From: Ruminococcus sp.
Lineage (GTDB): Bacteria; Bacillota; Clostridia; Oscillospirales; Ruminococcaceae
Length of the DNA: 64,000 bases
Assembly (NCBI GenBank): GCA_017542475.1
Contig: JAFXXD010000016.1
Span: 85,591-149,590 of the forward strand
Direction of reading: 5' to 3'
Part shown: positions 8,804 to 18,255 of the stretch, one piece after another
Layout of the letters: every line of letters starts with the position of its first letter
Numbering within the stretch: position 1 is the first letter of the stretch
The notes under the pieces: generated by a model
What the model saw: the letters and a program-made list of their open reading frames with translations, nothing else
Told to the model about the DNA's origin: nothing
Databases searched by the model: none
Program-made: the position numbers and the translations under genes

Positions 8804-11800
8804 ATGGACAACATCATCACCTTCGGCGGAAGTATGACCAAGCAGATCAATTTTGCTATGCAGCAGAATTATGTGCCCGTTTTCCGCAATATCACCCTCA
8901 CCAACAACACCGACGAGACTATCCCCTCCGTGAAGCTGAGGATAAGCTTCGAGCCCGAGTTCGCGAAGCCGTTCGAGTCGCTCCCGACCGACCTTTTGCC
9001 CTCGCGTCCCGCGGAGATAGCTCCCGTGAACATTGTCCTCAACGCCGACTACCTGTTCAGCCTTACCGAGAAAATGGTCGGCAGCGTGACCGTCGAAGCC
9101 GTAAAGGGTGACGAGGTCATCGCCTCGCAGGTGAATACCATCGAGCTCCTCGCCTACGACCAGTGGACGGGCGTGCTCTTCATGCCCGAAATGATAGGCG
9201 CTTTCATCACGCCCAACCACCCCAAGGTGAAGGAGATAGTCGCCGAGGCGGGCAAATATATGCAGAAGTGGAGCGGCTCGCCCTCGTTCACGGGCTATCA
9301 GGACCGCAACCCCAACATCGTGAAAATGCAGATGGGCGCGATATATGCCGCCTTGCAGGAGCAGAACATCGCCTATACGGCTCCGCCCGCGAGCTACGAG
9401 ACAGCCCAGCGCGTCCGCCTGCCCGAGGACGTACTCACGGGCAAGAGCGGTACCTGCATCGACCTCGCGGTGCTCTACTGCGCGTGCCTCGAAGCCATTG
9501 ACCTCAATCCGCTGCTGTTCATCGTCAAGGGTCATGCCTTCGCAGGCTGCTGGCTCATAAACGAGACCTTCTCCGACTGCTTACAGTATGACGTTTCCGC
9601 CATTTCCAAGCGTATCGCCAAGGGCGTCAACGCGATGAGCGTGGTCGAGTGCACCGACTTCACCGCTGGCAAGGGCGTTGATTTTGATGCGGCTGAGACT
9701 CACGCTGCCGCCCACCTTGAATCCTTCGACGACTTCAATTTCGCCATAGATGTCACCCGCACGAGAGCAGGCGGTATCCGTCCCATGCCTGCGCGTGTAT
9801 GCGAGAACGGCACCTTCAAAGCCGTTGACTACGGCGAGCGCAAGCGCAGCGATATCACCTCAGCTCCCTCGGAAATGGACATTATCGGCGATATCCCGCA
9901 GGACGGCGAGCCGCGCGAGGTCACCAAGCAGATGGTGTGGGAGCGCAAGCTCCTCGACCTCAGCCTCCGCAACAGCCTGCTCAACTTCCGCCCGTCCACT
10001 ATGAACGTACAGGTGATGATGAGCGACCTCGGTCAGCTTGAGGACGTCATCTCCACGGGCGAGGAGTTCAAGGTCTGCGCCGTGCCGAACGATATGTCGT
10101 TCCAGATGGCTGACAGCAAGATATTCGAGACTGAAAACGACAAGACCCAGATAGAAGCCGTTGCTGAATCCGAGTTCAAGAGCCGCCGTCTGCGCACCTT
10201 CATCAGCGAGAGCGAGCTCGACAAGATAATGAAGAAGCTCCACAGACAGGCGAAGGTCAGCATAGAGGAAAACGGCGCTAATACGATATATCTCGCGCTC
10301 GGCTTCCTGCGCTGGTTCGAGACCGACAAGAGCGAGAAGGCGAGGTATGCTCCGCTGGTGCTCGTGCCTATCGACATCAACCGCAAGGTGCAGGATAAGT
10401 CCTACTCCATAAGAGTGCGCGACGAAGAAACGCAGGTCAACATCACTGCGCTCGAAATGCTCAGACAGTTCTTCGGCATCGACATAAAGGGGCTCGACCC
10501 CGTGCCCATGGACGAGAACGGCGTTGACCTGCCGCTCATTTTCAGCACCATACGTCAGGGCATAATGGCACGCACTCGCTGGGATATCGAGGAGTACGCC
10601 TTCATCGGTCAGTTTTCATTCAACCGCTTCATTATGTGGAACGATATCCGCAACCGCGCCGATGAGCTCGCCGAGAACAAGGTCGTGGCAAGCCTCATCT
10701 CGGGCAGGACCGAGTGGGAGGAGGGCGACATCTCGATGACGCCGCTTGAGCTCGACAACAAGGTCGCTCCCGCAGACCTCGCCGTGCCCGTTGCCGCAGA
10801 CTCGTCACAGCTGGCGGCTGTATACGCTGCAAACGCGGGCAAGAGCTTCGTTCTGCACGGACCTCCGGGAACAGGCAAGTCGCAGACGATAACAAATATG
10901 ATAGCCAACGCCCTCCACCACGGCAAGACCGTCCTCTTCGTCGCCGAGAAAATGGCGGCTCTGGAGGTCGTGGAGAAGCGTCTGAACAAGATAGGGCTCG
11001 GACCGTTCTGTCTTGAGCTCCACTCGAACAAGGCTCAGAAGCGTGCCGTGCTAAAACAGCTTGAGGACACGCTCAATGTCGGCAGGGTGAAAACTCCCGC
11101 CGAGTTCGAGGCTCAGGCTCAGAAGATATCCGAGCTCCGCGCCGAGCTCAACGACACGATGTCGGAGATACACAAGATTCGCCCGTGCGGTATGTCACTG
11201 TACGACGCGGCGGTGAAGTACGAGCAGTTCAAGCCATACGGCGGAAAGTTCAGCTTCACGCAGACGCAGATAGACGCGATGAACGCCGAAACCTATACGA
11301 AGTGGCGCGGCGAGCTCGAACGCCTTGCCGCGGCAGGCAGGGAATTCGGCGACGTCACTGCTACTCCCCTCACCTGCTGCCGTCTCACGGACTGCACTCC
11401 CGATACGCGCGGAAGGCTTGAAAGCAGGCTCGGCGAGTTCAAGTCCGCACTTGCGGCGGCGGGAGCTCACAATGGCGAGCTCTGCGCGGCTGTGGGCTCG
11501 GAAGGTCTCAGCTACGAGCAGTGCAGAGCAGCAGCCGACCTCATCACGACGGCTTGCTCCGAGGGCTATATCCTCCCGCAGATACTCACGGGAAGCGGCT
11601 GGGAGCTCCGTAAGGCGGCGGCTGAACAGCTCATCGCTTCGGGACGTCAGCAGCGCGCCCTCAAAGCAGAGGTGCTCGGTCAGTTCGAGCCGTCCGTACT
11701 CGCATACGACGTGAGCGGCGCTCTCGTCAACTGGAAGACCGCGCAGAGCAAGTGGTTCCTGCCCAAGCTGTTCGGTACGAACAAGCTCGTCAAGGAGCTC

Positions 11801-14602
11801 GCGGCGCACGCTAAATCGCCGGCGACCGTTACAAAGCAGAACATAGAGGGACACTACGCCAAGCTCAATCAGCTCGGTGCGCTCAGCAATGAGATAGTCA
11901 GCGCTCAGCCCGACTTAACGGCGGTATTCGGCGCTCTGTGGCAGGGCGAGAGCTCCGACTGGGATATGATAGAAAAGGCAGTTGCGCTGTCGGATAAGCT
12001 CCGCGGCGGACTGGCAGCGGCTCCGCTGAATACAGAGGAGAAGTCGATGCTCGCGCAGACGCTCGTGACGGGCTACGGCGACCCGACCGCAAAGACGGCT
12101 TCAAAGGCGGCGGCTGACAAGCTGTCCGCGGACTATGCAAGGCTCGGTGCGGAGGTTTCCGCGCTCGGTAGCGAATTCGCGCTCACGCCCGACCTCAGCG
12201 GCGAGGATGACTGGTCTGCACACGCTTCGGCTCAGGCTGACAGCGTTATCGGCGCGCTCCCGCAGCTCAAGGAGTGGACGGGTATCGTCACGATATGCAA
12301 CGAGCTCACGAGCCTCGGTATCGGCAACGTCGCCGACAACTTCCTCGCGGGCAAGGTGCGTCCGAACGAGCTGCTCGGCGGCTTCGACTGCGACCTCTGC
12401 CGCGCTGTGGTGACCTCTGTTATCTCCTCGACGCCTGTACTCGCGAAGTTCCAAGGGACGCTCTTTGAGGAGACGATACGCAAGTACGGCGAGGTGCTCG
12501 ACAAGTTCTCGACACTGACAATAAACGAGCTCGTGGCGGAGCTGTCCGCGAAGATACCCGCAGCGGAACAGTCGGCGGCAAGCTCAGAGATAGGCATACT
12601 CCAGAAGGCGATAAAGAGCAACGGACGTATGATGTCCATACGCAAGCTCTTCGACAGCATTCCCAATCTCCTGAGGAGAATGTGTCCCGTTATGCTGATG
12701 AGCCCGATATCCGTTGCTCAGTATATCGACCCGTCATACCCGAAGTTCGACCTCGTTATCTTCGACGAGGCTTCACAGCTCCCGACCTGCGAGGCTGTCG
12801 GTGCTATCGCGCGCGGCGAGAACGTCATCGTCGTCGGCGACCCCAAGCAGCTCCCGCCTACCAGCTTCTTCTCCTCCAATCAGGTGGACGAGGAGAACTA
12901 CGAGAAGGAAGACCTCGAAAGCGTGCTCGACGACTGTCTCGCACTCTCGATGCCGCAGGAGCACCTGCTCTGGCACTACCGCTCGCAGCATGAGAGCCTC
13001 ATCGCCTACAGCAACGCCAAGTATTACGACAACAAGCTCTTCACCTTCCCGTCGCCCGACGACCAGATTTCCGAGGTCAGCTGGGTGCACGTCGAGGGCT
13101 TCTACGACAAGAGCTCCACACGTACAAACAAAGCCGAGGCTAAGGCTATCGTGGACGAGATATCCCGCAGGCTCGAAGACCCGAAGCTGCGTAAGCAGAG
13201 TATCGGCGTAGTTACCTTCAGCCAGCCCCAGCAGAACCTCATAGACGATATGCTGATGGACGCCTACAGAGAGCGTCCCGAGCTCGAGCAGTGGGCGAAT
13301 GAGCAGTACGAGCCCATCATAATCAAGAACCTCGAAAACGTACAGGGCGACGAGCGCGACGTCATAATGTTCTCTATCGGCTACGGTCCCGACAAGGAGG
13401 GCAAGGTCAGCATGAACTTCGGTCCCCTCAACCGCGACGGCGGCTGGAGACGTCTCAATGTCGCGATATCGCGCTCGAAGTGTCAGATGATAGTGTTCTC
13501 CGTCATCACTCCCGATATGATAGACCTCTCGCGCACACGCTCCGACGGCGTGGAGGGGCTCAAGGGCTTCCTCGAATTTGCGGCTAAGGGCAGGAGTGCT
13601 CTCGCCGTAAGAGGCAACACCTCCGCAAAGACTGCCGACTTCAGCGGCGTGCTCGCGGACGAGCTCCGCAAGCACGGATTCACCGCAAATACTGCGGTCG
13701 GCTGCTCCGACTTCAAGATAGATGTGGCTGTAGCCGACCCCGAGGATACCACGAAGTACATACTCGGCATAAACTGCGGCACGAAGTCCAACTACGTCAA
13801 CGGCACCGCCAAGGACAGACACCTCTCGCAGTCGTCCGTGCTTCGCGGTCTCGGCTGGAACACGATGAACGTCTATATCCTCGACTGGCTTGACAACAAG
13901 GACAAGGTCATCAAGAAGATAGAGGACGAGATAGCCGCGATAATCGAGCGCAGGAATGCGCCTCCCGAGCCCGCAAAGGACGAACCGAAGCCGCAGAAGC
14001 AGGAGCTTGTTTTCGAGACCGAGGAGGTAAGCCCGCTCGCCGAGAGATGTGACACATACAAGCCCTTCAAGGTGAAGGAATACGGCAAGAGCGAGGCTTT
14101 CAACGAGATGGGCGAGGTAAAGATAATCAAGTGCGTCAAGGATATCCTCGCGGCTGAGGCTCCCGTAAGCAGGACGGCTCTCACGAAGAAGCTGTTCGCC
14201 TGCTTCAGCGTGGCGAGGACTACTCCCAATACCAAGGCGACTGCCGACTCCGCGATAGAGAAGTGCGGCGCTGTTGTCACCAAGGCGGGCGAGAACGACT
14301 TCCTGTGGCTGCCCGACCAGACTCCTGCAAGCTACGATATCTGCCGCGCGAACTGCTCCGATGAGGACAGGCGCACGCTCGACGAGGTAGCTCCCGAGGA
14401 GATAGCCGCGGGTATCAAGCTCATTATGTCCGAGCAGATAGCTATGCTCCGCGAGGATCTTATCCGCGAGACCGCTCACCTCTTCGGCTTCACGAGGGTC
14501 ACTCCCACCATAGAAACTGCTGTTTCCCTCGGCATTCGCGAGGCGAAAAAGCGCGGATTCGTGGAGTTCTCCGAAGACGGAAGGATAAGCTATACGGAAT
14601 AA
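8804..14602 (+). CDS. Giant transglutaminase-like/DUF4011/SF1 helicase/Vsr-like/DUF3320 protein
   Basis: A 1932-residue multidomain protein. In order: an N-terminal beta-rich region; a transglutaminase-like core with Cys218 (GKSGTCIDLA) and His244 (KGHAFAGCW); DUF4011 from about 378 (WERKLLDLSLRNSLLNFR); an SF1/Upf1-like helicase with Walker A GPPGTGKS at 686-693, DEAS at about 1321, GDPKQLPP at about 1345, then WHYRSQHESL, NVQGDERDV and NVAISRSK; a Vsr/MTES_1575-like nuclease fold at about 1610-1690; and DUF3320 near the C-terminus. In the nuclease region Asp1640 (KIDVAV) is kept, but the usual ECDG-type motif reads INCGTK, so cleavage activity is doubtful. The start at 8804 has GGAG six bases upstream. 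Such proteins are suspected defence factors. No defence genes adjoin it. Confidence 0.85.
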   Translation: MDNIITFGGSMTKQINFAMQQNYVPVFRNITLTNNTDETIPSVKLRISFEPEFAKPFESLPTDLLPSRPAEIAPVNIVLNADYLFSLTEKMVGSVTVEAVKGDEVIASQVNTIELLAYDQWTGVLFMPEMIGAFITPNHPKVKEIVAEAGKYMQKWSGSPSFTGYQDRNPNIVKMQMGAIYAALQEQNIAYTAPPASYETAQRVRLPEDVLTGKSGTCIDLAVLYCACLEAIDLNPLLFIVKGHAFAGCWLINETFSDCLQYDVSAISKRIAKGVNAMSVVECTDFTAGKGVDFDAAETHAAAHLESFDDFNFAIDVTRTRAGGIRPMPARVCENGTFKAVDYGERKRSDITSAPSEMDIIGDIPQDGEPREVTKQMVWERKLLDLSLRNSLLNFRPSTMNVQVMMSDLGQLEDVISTGEEFKVCAVPNDMSFQMADSKIFETENDKTQIEAVAESEFKSRRLRTFISESELDKIMKKLHRQAKVSIEENGANTIYLALGFLRWFETDKSEKARYAPLVLVPIDINRKVQDKSYSIRVRDEETQVNITALEMLRQFFGIDIKGLDPVPMDENGVDLPLIFSTIRQGIMARTRWDIEEYAFIGQFSFNRFIMWNDIRNRADELAENKVVASLISGRTEWEEGDISMTPLELDNKVAPADLAVPVAADSSQLAAVYAANAGKSFVLHGPPGTGKSQTITNMIANALHHGKTVLFVAEKMAALEVVEKRLNKIGLGPFCLELHSNKAQKRAVLKQLEDTLNVGRVKTPAEFEAQAQKISELRAELNDTMSEIHKIRPCGMSLYDAAVKYEQFKPYGGKFSFTQTQIDAMNAETYTKWRGELERLAAAGREFGDVTATPLTCCRLTDCTPDTRGRLESRLGEFKSALAAAGAHNGELCAAVGSEGLSYEQCRAAADLITTACSEGYILPQILTGSGWELRKAAAEQLIASGRQQRALKAEVLGQFEPSVLAYDVSGALVNWKTAQSKWFLPKLFGTNKLVKELAAHAKSPATVTKQNIEGHYAKLNQLGALSNEIVSAQPDLTAVFGALWQGESSDWDMIEKAVALSDKLRGGLAAAPLNTEEKSMLAQTLVTGYGDPTAKTASKAAADKLSADYARLGAEVSALGSEFALTPDLSGEDDWSAHASAQADSVIGALPQLKEWTGIVTICNELTSLGIGNVADNFLAGKVRPNELLGGFDCDLCRAVVTSVISSTPVLAKFQGTLFEETIRKYGEVLDKFSTLTINELVAELSAKIPAAEQSAASSEIGILQKAIKSNGRMMSIRKLFDSIPNLLRRMCPVMLMSPISVAQYIDPSYPKFDLVIFDEASQLPTCEAVGAIARGENVIVVGDPKQLPPTSFFSSNQVDEENYEKEDLESVLDDCLALSMPQEHLLWHYRSQHESLIAYSNAKYYDNKLFTFPSPDDQISEVSWVHVEGFYDKSSTRTNKAEAKAIVDEISRRLEDPKLRKQSIGVVTFSQPQQNLIDDMLMDAYRERPELEQWANEQYEPIIIKNLENVQGDERDVIMFSIGYGPDKEGKVSMNFGPLNRDGGWRRLNVAISRSKCQMIVFSVITPDMIDLSRTRSDGVEGLKGFLEFAAKGRSALAVRGNTSAKTADFSGVLADELRKHGFTANTAVGCSDFKIDVAVADPEDTTKYILGINCGTKSNYVNGTAKDRHLSQSSVLRGLGWNTMNVYILDWLDNKDKVIKKIEDEIAAIIERRNAPPEPAKDEPKPQKQELVFETEEVSPLAERCDTYKPFKVKEYGKSEAFNEMGEVKIIKCVKDILAAEAPVSRTALTKKLFACFSVARTTPNTKATADSAIEKCGAVVTKAGENDFLWLPDQTPASYDICRANCSDEDRRTLDEVAPEEIAAGIKLIMSEQIAMLREDLIRETAHLFGFTRVTPTIETAVSLGIREAKKRGFVEFSEDGRISYTE

Positions 14603-14604
14603 AT

Positions 14605-14678
14605 GCAGGGGGCGATGCCTTCATCGCCCCGTCAAATCTATGCCGTTTTTCGGGCGGATGTGGGCATCCGCCCCTACA
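14605..14678. repeat. Two GTAGGGG-type hairpins in opposite orientation
   Basis: The first (14605-14631) pairs GGGCGATG with CATCGCCC. The second (14651-14678) pairs GGGCGGATG with CATCCGCCC and ends in CCCCTACA. They separate the helicase stop codon from murT. Confidence 0.72.
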
Positions 14679-14707
14679 GCGGCTATCACAACGAAAGAAG
14701 CGATAAA

Positions 14708-16051
14708 TTGAACAGACTTCTCATACTCATTGGTAAAATTATCGTCGGCATACTGCGCCTTCTCGGGCGCAATGCGGGCAACCTCCCCGGAATCGTGCTG
14801 TGGCACCTCACAAGCGGAAAATGCTGCAAGATGTTTAAGGTCGACTGCCCGATAATCGCCGTAACAGGCACGAACGGCAAGACCTCCGTCACCAACTGCG
14901 TGGCTCAGCTCTTCGAGCAGAGCGGCAGGAAGATAATCATCAACAAGGAGGGCAACAACCTCGACACGGGTATCTGCTCCCTCCTGCTCCGCCACTGCGA
15001 CGGCTCGGGCAAGGTCAACGCAGACTACCTCATTCTCGAAACAGACGAGAGCCACGTCCCCGTGGTGTACTCTCAGCTGAAGCTGGAAACCCTCGTGGTG
15101 CTCGATTTCTTCCGCGACCAGCTCGACCGCAACGGCGAGATGGAGACCCTCATTCAGAAGATAAACTGCTTCTGCAAGACCTTTGACGGCAACCTCATAC
15201 TCAACGGCGACGACCCCAATACCGCTCGTCTCGGCAAGGCGAATCCCGACAGCAAAAATATCAGATACTTCCGCGCGGACAGGTACGCATTCGCGACCGA
15301 GAAGATATTCGAGGCGTCAGAGGGCAGGTTCTGCCCGTTCTGCGGAGAGGCGCTCGTGTACGAGTTCTACCAGTATTCGCACATTGGCAGATTTGCCTGT
15401 CCCAAGTGCGGCTTCGGCAATTACGAGCCCTACGTCACCGCGGGCGGCATTGACCTCGAAAAGCCCGTGTTTACCGTTGACGGGCACGAATACTCGCCCA
15501 AGCTCAACAGTATCTACAACGTCTACAATATGACTGCTGTCGCGGCAGTGGCGAAGCTCTACGGCATTGAGCAGGGCGTCACCGAGAATGTCATCAACAA
15601 CTACACCGTCAACAACGGACGTATGGAGACGTTTATTCTCGGCGACAGGCTCACCACCCTCAACCTCGCGAAAAATCCCGTAGGTGCGAATATGACCCTC
15701 CGCGTGATGAACGAGATGAAGGGCGAGAAGGAGCTCCTCTTCGTGCTCAATGACAATGTCGCGGACGGTCTTGATGTGTCGTGGATATGGGACATCAATT
15801 TCAGCATTTTCGAGCGCGTCACCCGCGTTGTTACGTCGGGCACGCGTGCCTACGACATCGCCGTGCGCATAAAATGCTCAGGCTATGACCCTGCGAATAT
15901 CGTCGTGCGCCCCGACCTCGACGAGGCTGTGGCGGAGCTCGCCAAGACTGAGGGACGAAAGTTCGTCATCGCGAACTACACCGCCGTCCAGCCCACGCGT
16001 GCCGCACTGAAGCGCTATATTTCGAGCAACGGAGGTAAGTGCGATGAGTGA
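14708..16051 (+). CDS. murT: Lipid II isoglutaminyl synthase, MurT subunit
   Basis: A 447-residue Mur-ligase-family protein. With GatD it amidates the D-glutamate of lipid II to D-isoglutamine. The ATP site GTNGKTSVTN lies at about residue 54. A Cys4 zinc ribbon (CPFCGE, then CPKCGF) is inserted at about 209-240, typical of MurT. The C-terminal domain follows. The start is a TTG at 14708 giving MNRLLILIGKIIVGILRLLGR, the family N-terminus. The 35 codons before it run through hairpin repeats and are not credible coding sequence. It overlaps gatD by eight bases. Confidence 0.93.
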   Translation: MNRLLILIGKIIVGILRLLGRNAGNLPGIVLWHLTSGKCCKMFKVDCPIIAVTGTNGKTSVTNCVAQLFEQSGRKIIINKEGNNLDTGICSLLLRHCDGSGKVNADYLILETDESHVPVVYSQLKLETLVVLDFFRDQLDRNGEMETLIQKINCFCKTFDGNLILNGDDPNTARLGKANPDSKNIRYFRADRYAFATEKIFEASEGRFCPFCGEALVYEFYQYSHIGRFACPKCGFGNYEPYVTAGGIDLEKPVFTVDGHEYSPKLNSIYNVYNMTAVAAVAKLYGIEQGVTENVINNYTVNNGRMETFILGDRLTTLNLAKNPVGANMTLRVMNEMKGEKELLFVLNDNVADGLDVSWIWDINFSIFERVTRVVTSGTRAYDIAVRIKCSGYDPANIVVRPDLDEAVAELAKTEGRKFVIANYTAVQPTRAALKRYISSNGGKCDE

Positions 16052-16787
16052 GATAAAAATCCTCCATATGTACGCGGATATGCTCGACCTCTACGGCGAC
16101 GGCGGCAATATGGAAATAATAAAGTACCGCTGCGGAAAGCGCGGCATAAGCTGCGTTATCGACAAGTATTCCATAGACTCGGCTATGCCCGATTTCGGCA
16201 GCTATGACGTCATCTATATCGGCGGCGGCGCTGACCTTGAACAGCAGCACATCTCCGCCGACCTGCTCAAATGCAAAGACGGCATCAAAGCCGCCTACGA
16301 GAAAGGGACTTTCCTGTTCCTCATCTGCGGAGGCTACCAGCTCATGGGCAAATACTACCGCGACGCCGACGGCAACGAGATAGCGGGACTGGGACTGTTT
16401 GACTACTACACCGTTGCCCCGTCAAGCCGCAAGAAGCGCTGTATCGGCAACGTCGTGATACGCACCACCTTCACGGGCGCTACCGTGGACGTGGTCGGCT
16501 TCGAGAATCACGGCGGTCAGACGCAGGACGTGAAAACGCCGCTCGGTGAGGTGCTCTGCGGAAACGGCAACTGCTCGAAAAGTCAGTACGAGGGCTACTT
16601 CGAGAAGAATGTCATCGCGACCTATATGCATGGTCCGTGCCTCTCGAAGAACCCCGAGCTCTCGGACTATATCATAGGCTACTGCCTCGACCGCAGGAAC
16701 GGCTCGCACGTGGAGCTTGCCAAGCTCGACGATAAGCTCGAGCTCGACTGCCGACGTGTAATGACGGAAAGGCTGCTGAAAAAGTAA
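16044..16787 (+). CDS. gatD: Lipid II isoglutaminyl synthase, glutaminase subunit GatD
   Basis: A 247-residue class I glutamine amidotransferase of the CobB/CobQ type. It supplies ammonia from glutamine to MurT. The nucleophile is Cys95 in FLICGGYQLMG and the catalytic His is His196 in TYMHGPCLSKNPEL. The start overlaps the murT end by eight bases, so the complex subunits are coupled. Amidation affects peptidoglycan cross-linking and lysozyme resistance, fitting the lysozyme and transpeptidase genes that follow. Confidence 0.94.
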   Translation: MSEIKILHMYADMLDLYGDGGNMEIIKYRCGKRGISCVIDKYSIDSAMPDFGSYDVIYIGGGADLEQQHISADLLKCKDGIKAAYEKGTFLFLICGGYQLMGKYYRDADGNEIAGLGLFDYYTVAPSSRKKRCIGNVVIRTTFTGATVDVVGFENHGGQTQDVKTPLGEVLCGNGNCSKSQYEGYFEKNVIATYMHGPCLSKNPELSDYIIGYCLDRRNGSHVELAKLDDKLELDCRRVMTERLLKK

Positions 16788-16905
16788 GCTATCAGCCGTT
16801 AGCCGTAATCCATTAGCTATCGGTGTTCACTGCGATCATATTTTTAAATATCATTGCCGAAGGCAATACCGCGAGCTAACGGCTAAAGGCTAAAAGCTAA
16901 CGGCT
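16788..16905. repeat. TAGC-arm inverted-repeat element
   Basis: The left arm, built of TAGC/CCGTTAGCC units, is complementary to the right arm AGCTAACGGCTAAAGGC and its continuation. Between them lie a core with GTGTTCAC, an A/T stretch and ATTGCCGAAGGCAAT. Related elements lie at 54.4, 58.1 and 61.7 kb. It occupies the whole gatD to GH25 gap. Confidence 0.8.
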
Positions 16906-16929
16906 CAAATTTATACAAATGGAGACAAT

Positions 16930-18225
16930 ATGAAAAAATACACACTTACAGCTGTCGCGGCGGCGGCTCTGCTGCTGACGGGCTGCGGTCACAGCGCAGG
17001 GACGGAAAAAGAACCAACCACGACAATCACCACCGCGACCACCACGGCTCAGACAACTGCCGCAACCACCGTGACTACCACAGTCACTACCACCAAAAAG
17101 ATAAGCACCGATATACCCGAGGGCGTGATACTCGACTCCGTGGCGGAGGTGGAGGTCTACTCGAAAACGACCGTCGCGGAGCTCATCACCGACAACAACG
17201 TCAGGCTCACGGCTCCCGCCGACCTCATCGACACCGAGGAGCTCGGCGAGAAAAAGGCTAAGGTCACCTTCGAGTACGAGGGGAATGAGTACGAAAAGGA
17301 GATAACGTACAGCGTCGTTGATACCACTCCCCCGCTCATTCTCAACTCGGGCTGGAATCCGTATGCCAAGGTCGGCGAGCCCTTCAACATCGACAGTATC
17401 ATCGGCTACGTCGATAACTACGACCGTGCTCCCGCCGTCACCTATTCGGGAGAGGTGGACACCTCGGAGTCGGGCAGGGCTGACCTTACGGTCACCGTCA
17501 CCGACAGCTCGGGAAACTCCACAGACTTTGACCTCACCGTGCTTATTCTCAACGAGATACCTCGTCCCGAGGACAACAACGAGCGCGTCGCCTACTCCGA
17601 CTTCATCGACAGCTACAGCTACCTCGGCGATGTGAGCTTCGGCATTGACGTGTCCGCGTGGCAGACCGATGTTGACTACGAAGCCGTGAAGAATGAGGGC
17701 TGCGAGTTCGTGCTCATGCGTATGGGCTACTACTATAACGGCGAGCCCGAAATGGACGACTACTACAGGCAGAATATGGAAAATGCGTCCGCGGCGGGAC
17801 TTGACATAGGCGTGTACTTCTACACCGCCGACAACACCGAGGAGGGCGCCCGCGAGCACGCTCGCTGGGTCATCGACCAGCTCGACGGCAGGGAGCTCGA
17901 CTACCCGATAGCCTTCGACTGGGAGGAGTGGGCTTCGTTTCAGGAGTACGGTATGAATATCCGCGACCTCAACAACGTTTTTGAAGCCTTCGCGGACGAG
18001 TGCAAAAAGCACGGCTACTCGGCTATGCTCTACAGCAGCAAGAACTTCCTCAACAACTTCTGGGAGAACGACGGCAACCACCCCGTATGGCTCGCGCACT
18101 ATGTTGACGAGACGGACTATGATGGGCTGTTCGCGTTATGGCAGGCGAGCGCCTACGGGCGCATTGACGGCATTGCGGGCGATGTGGATATGAACATCCG
18201 CTTCAACTCCGTGCCGCTTGAATAA
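16930..18225 (+). CDS. GH25 lysozyme-type lipoprotein
   Basis: A 431-residue lipoprotein. The lipobox LLLTGC gives Cys at about residue 20. A Thr-rich linker follows to about 55, then a beta-sandwich region with DTTPPLI (Ig/HYR-like), and a C-terminal GH25 domain from about residue 235. The GH25 part has FGIDVSAWQ (Asp240) at its start and YPIAFDWEEW with the catalytic acidic residues, as in muramidases that cut the MurNAc-GlcNAc bond. Lipid anchoring suggests local wall remodelling. It sits between gatD and a PBP. Confidence 0.9.
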   Translation: MKKYTLTAVAAAALLLTGCGHSAGTEKEPTTTITTATTTAQTTAATTVTTTVTTTKKISTDIPEGVILDSVAEVEVYSKTTVAELITDNNVRLTAPADLIDTEELGEKKAKVTFEYEGNEYEKEITYSVVDTTPPLILNSGWNPYAKVGEPFNIDSIIGYVDNYDRAPAVTYSGEVDTSESGRADLTVTVTDSSGNSTDFDLTVLILNEIPRPEDNNERVAYSDFIDSYSYLGDVSFGIDVSAWQTDVDYEAVKNEGCEFVLMRMGYYYNGEPEMDDYYRQNMENASAAGLDIGVYFYTADNTEEGAREHARWVIDQLDGRELDYPIAFDWEEWASFQEYGMNIRDLNNVFEAFADECKKHGYSAMLYSSKNFLNNFWENDGNHPVWLAHYVDETDYDGLFALWQASAYGRIDGIAGDVDMNIRFNSVPLE

Positions 18226-18255
18226 AAAGCAAATTCTGATAAAGGGTGAAATGAA

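Noticed and set aside
12773-14479. 568-residue open frame antisense to the giant helicase
   Set aside because: No recognisable motif and no ribosome binding site. The helicase motifs on the plus strand are unambiguous.
14603-14707. N-terminal extension of MurT
   Set aside because: It would translate two hairpin repeats. The TTG at 14708 gives the family-typical N-terminus.
8804-16787. Defence island around the giant helicase
   Set aside because: The neighbours are cell-wall and housekeeping genes. There is no methyltransferase of restriction type, toxin, integrase or phage gene nearby.
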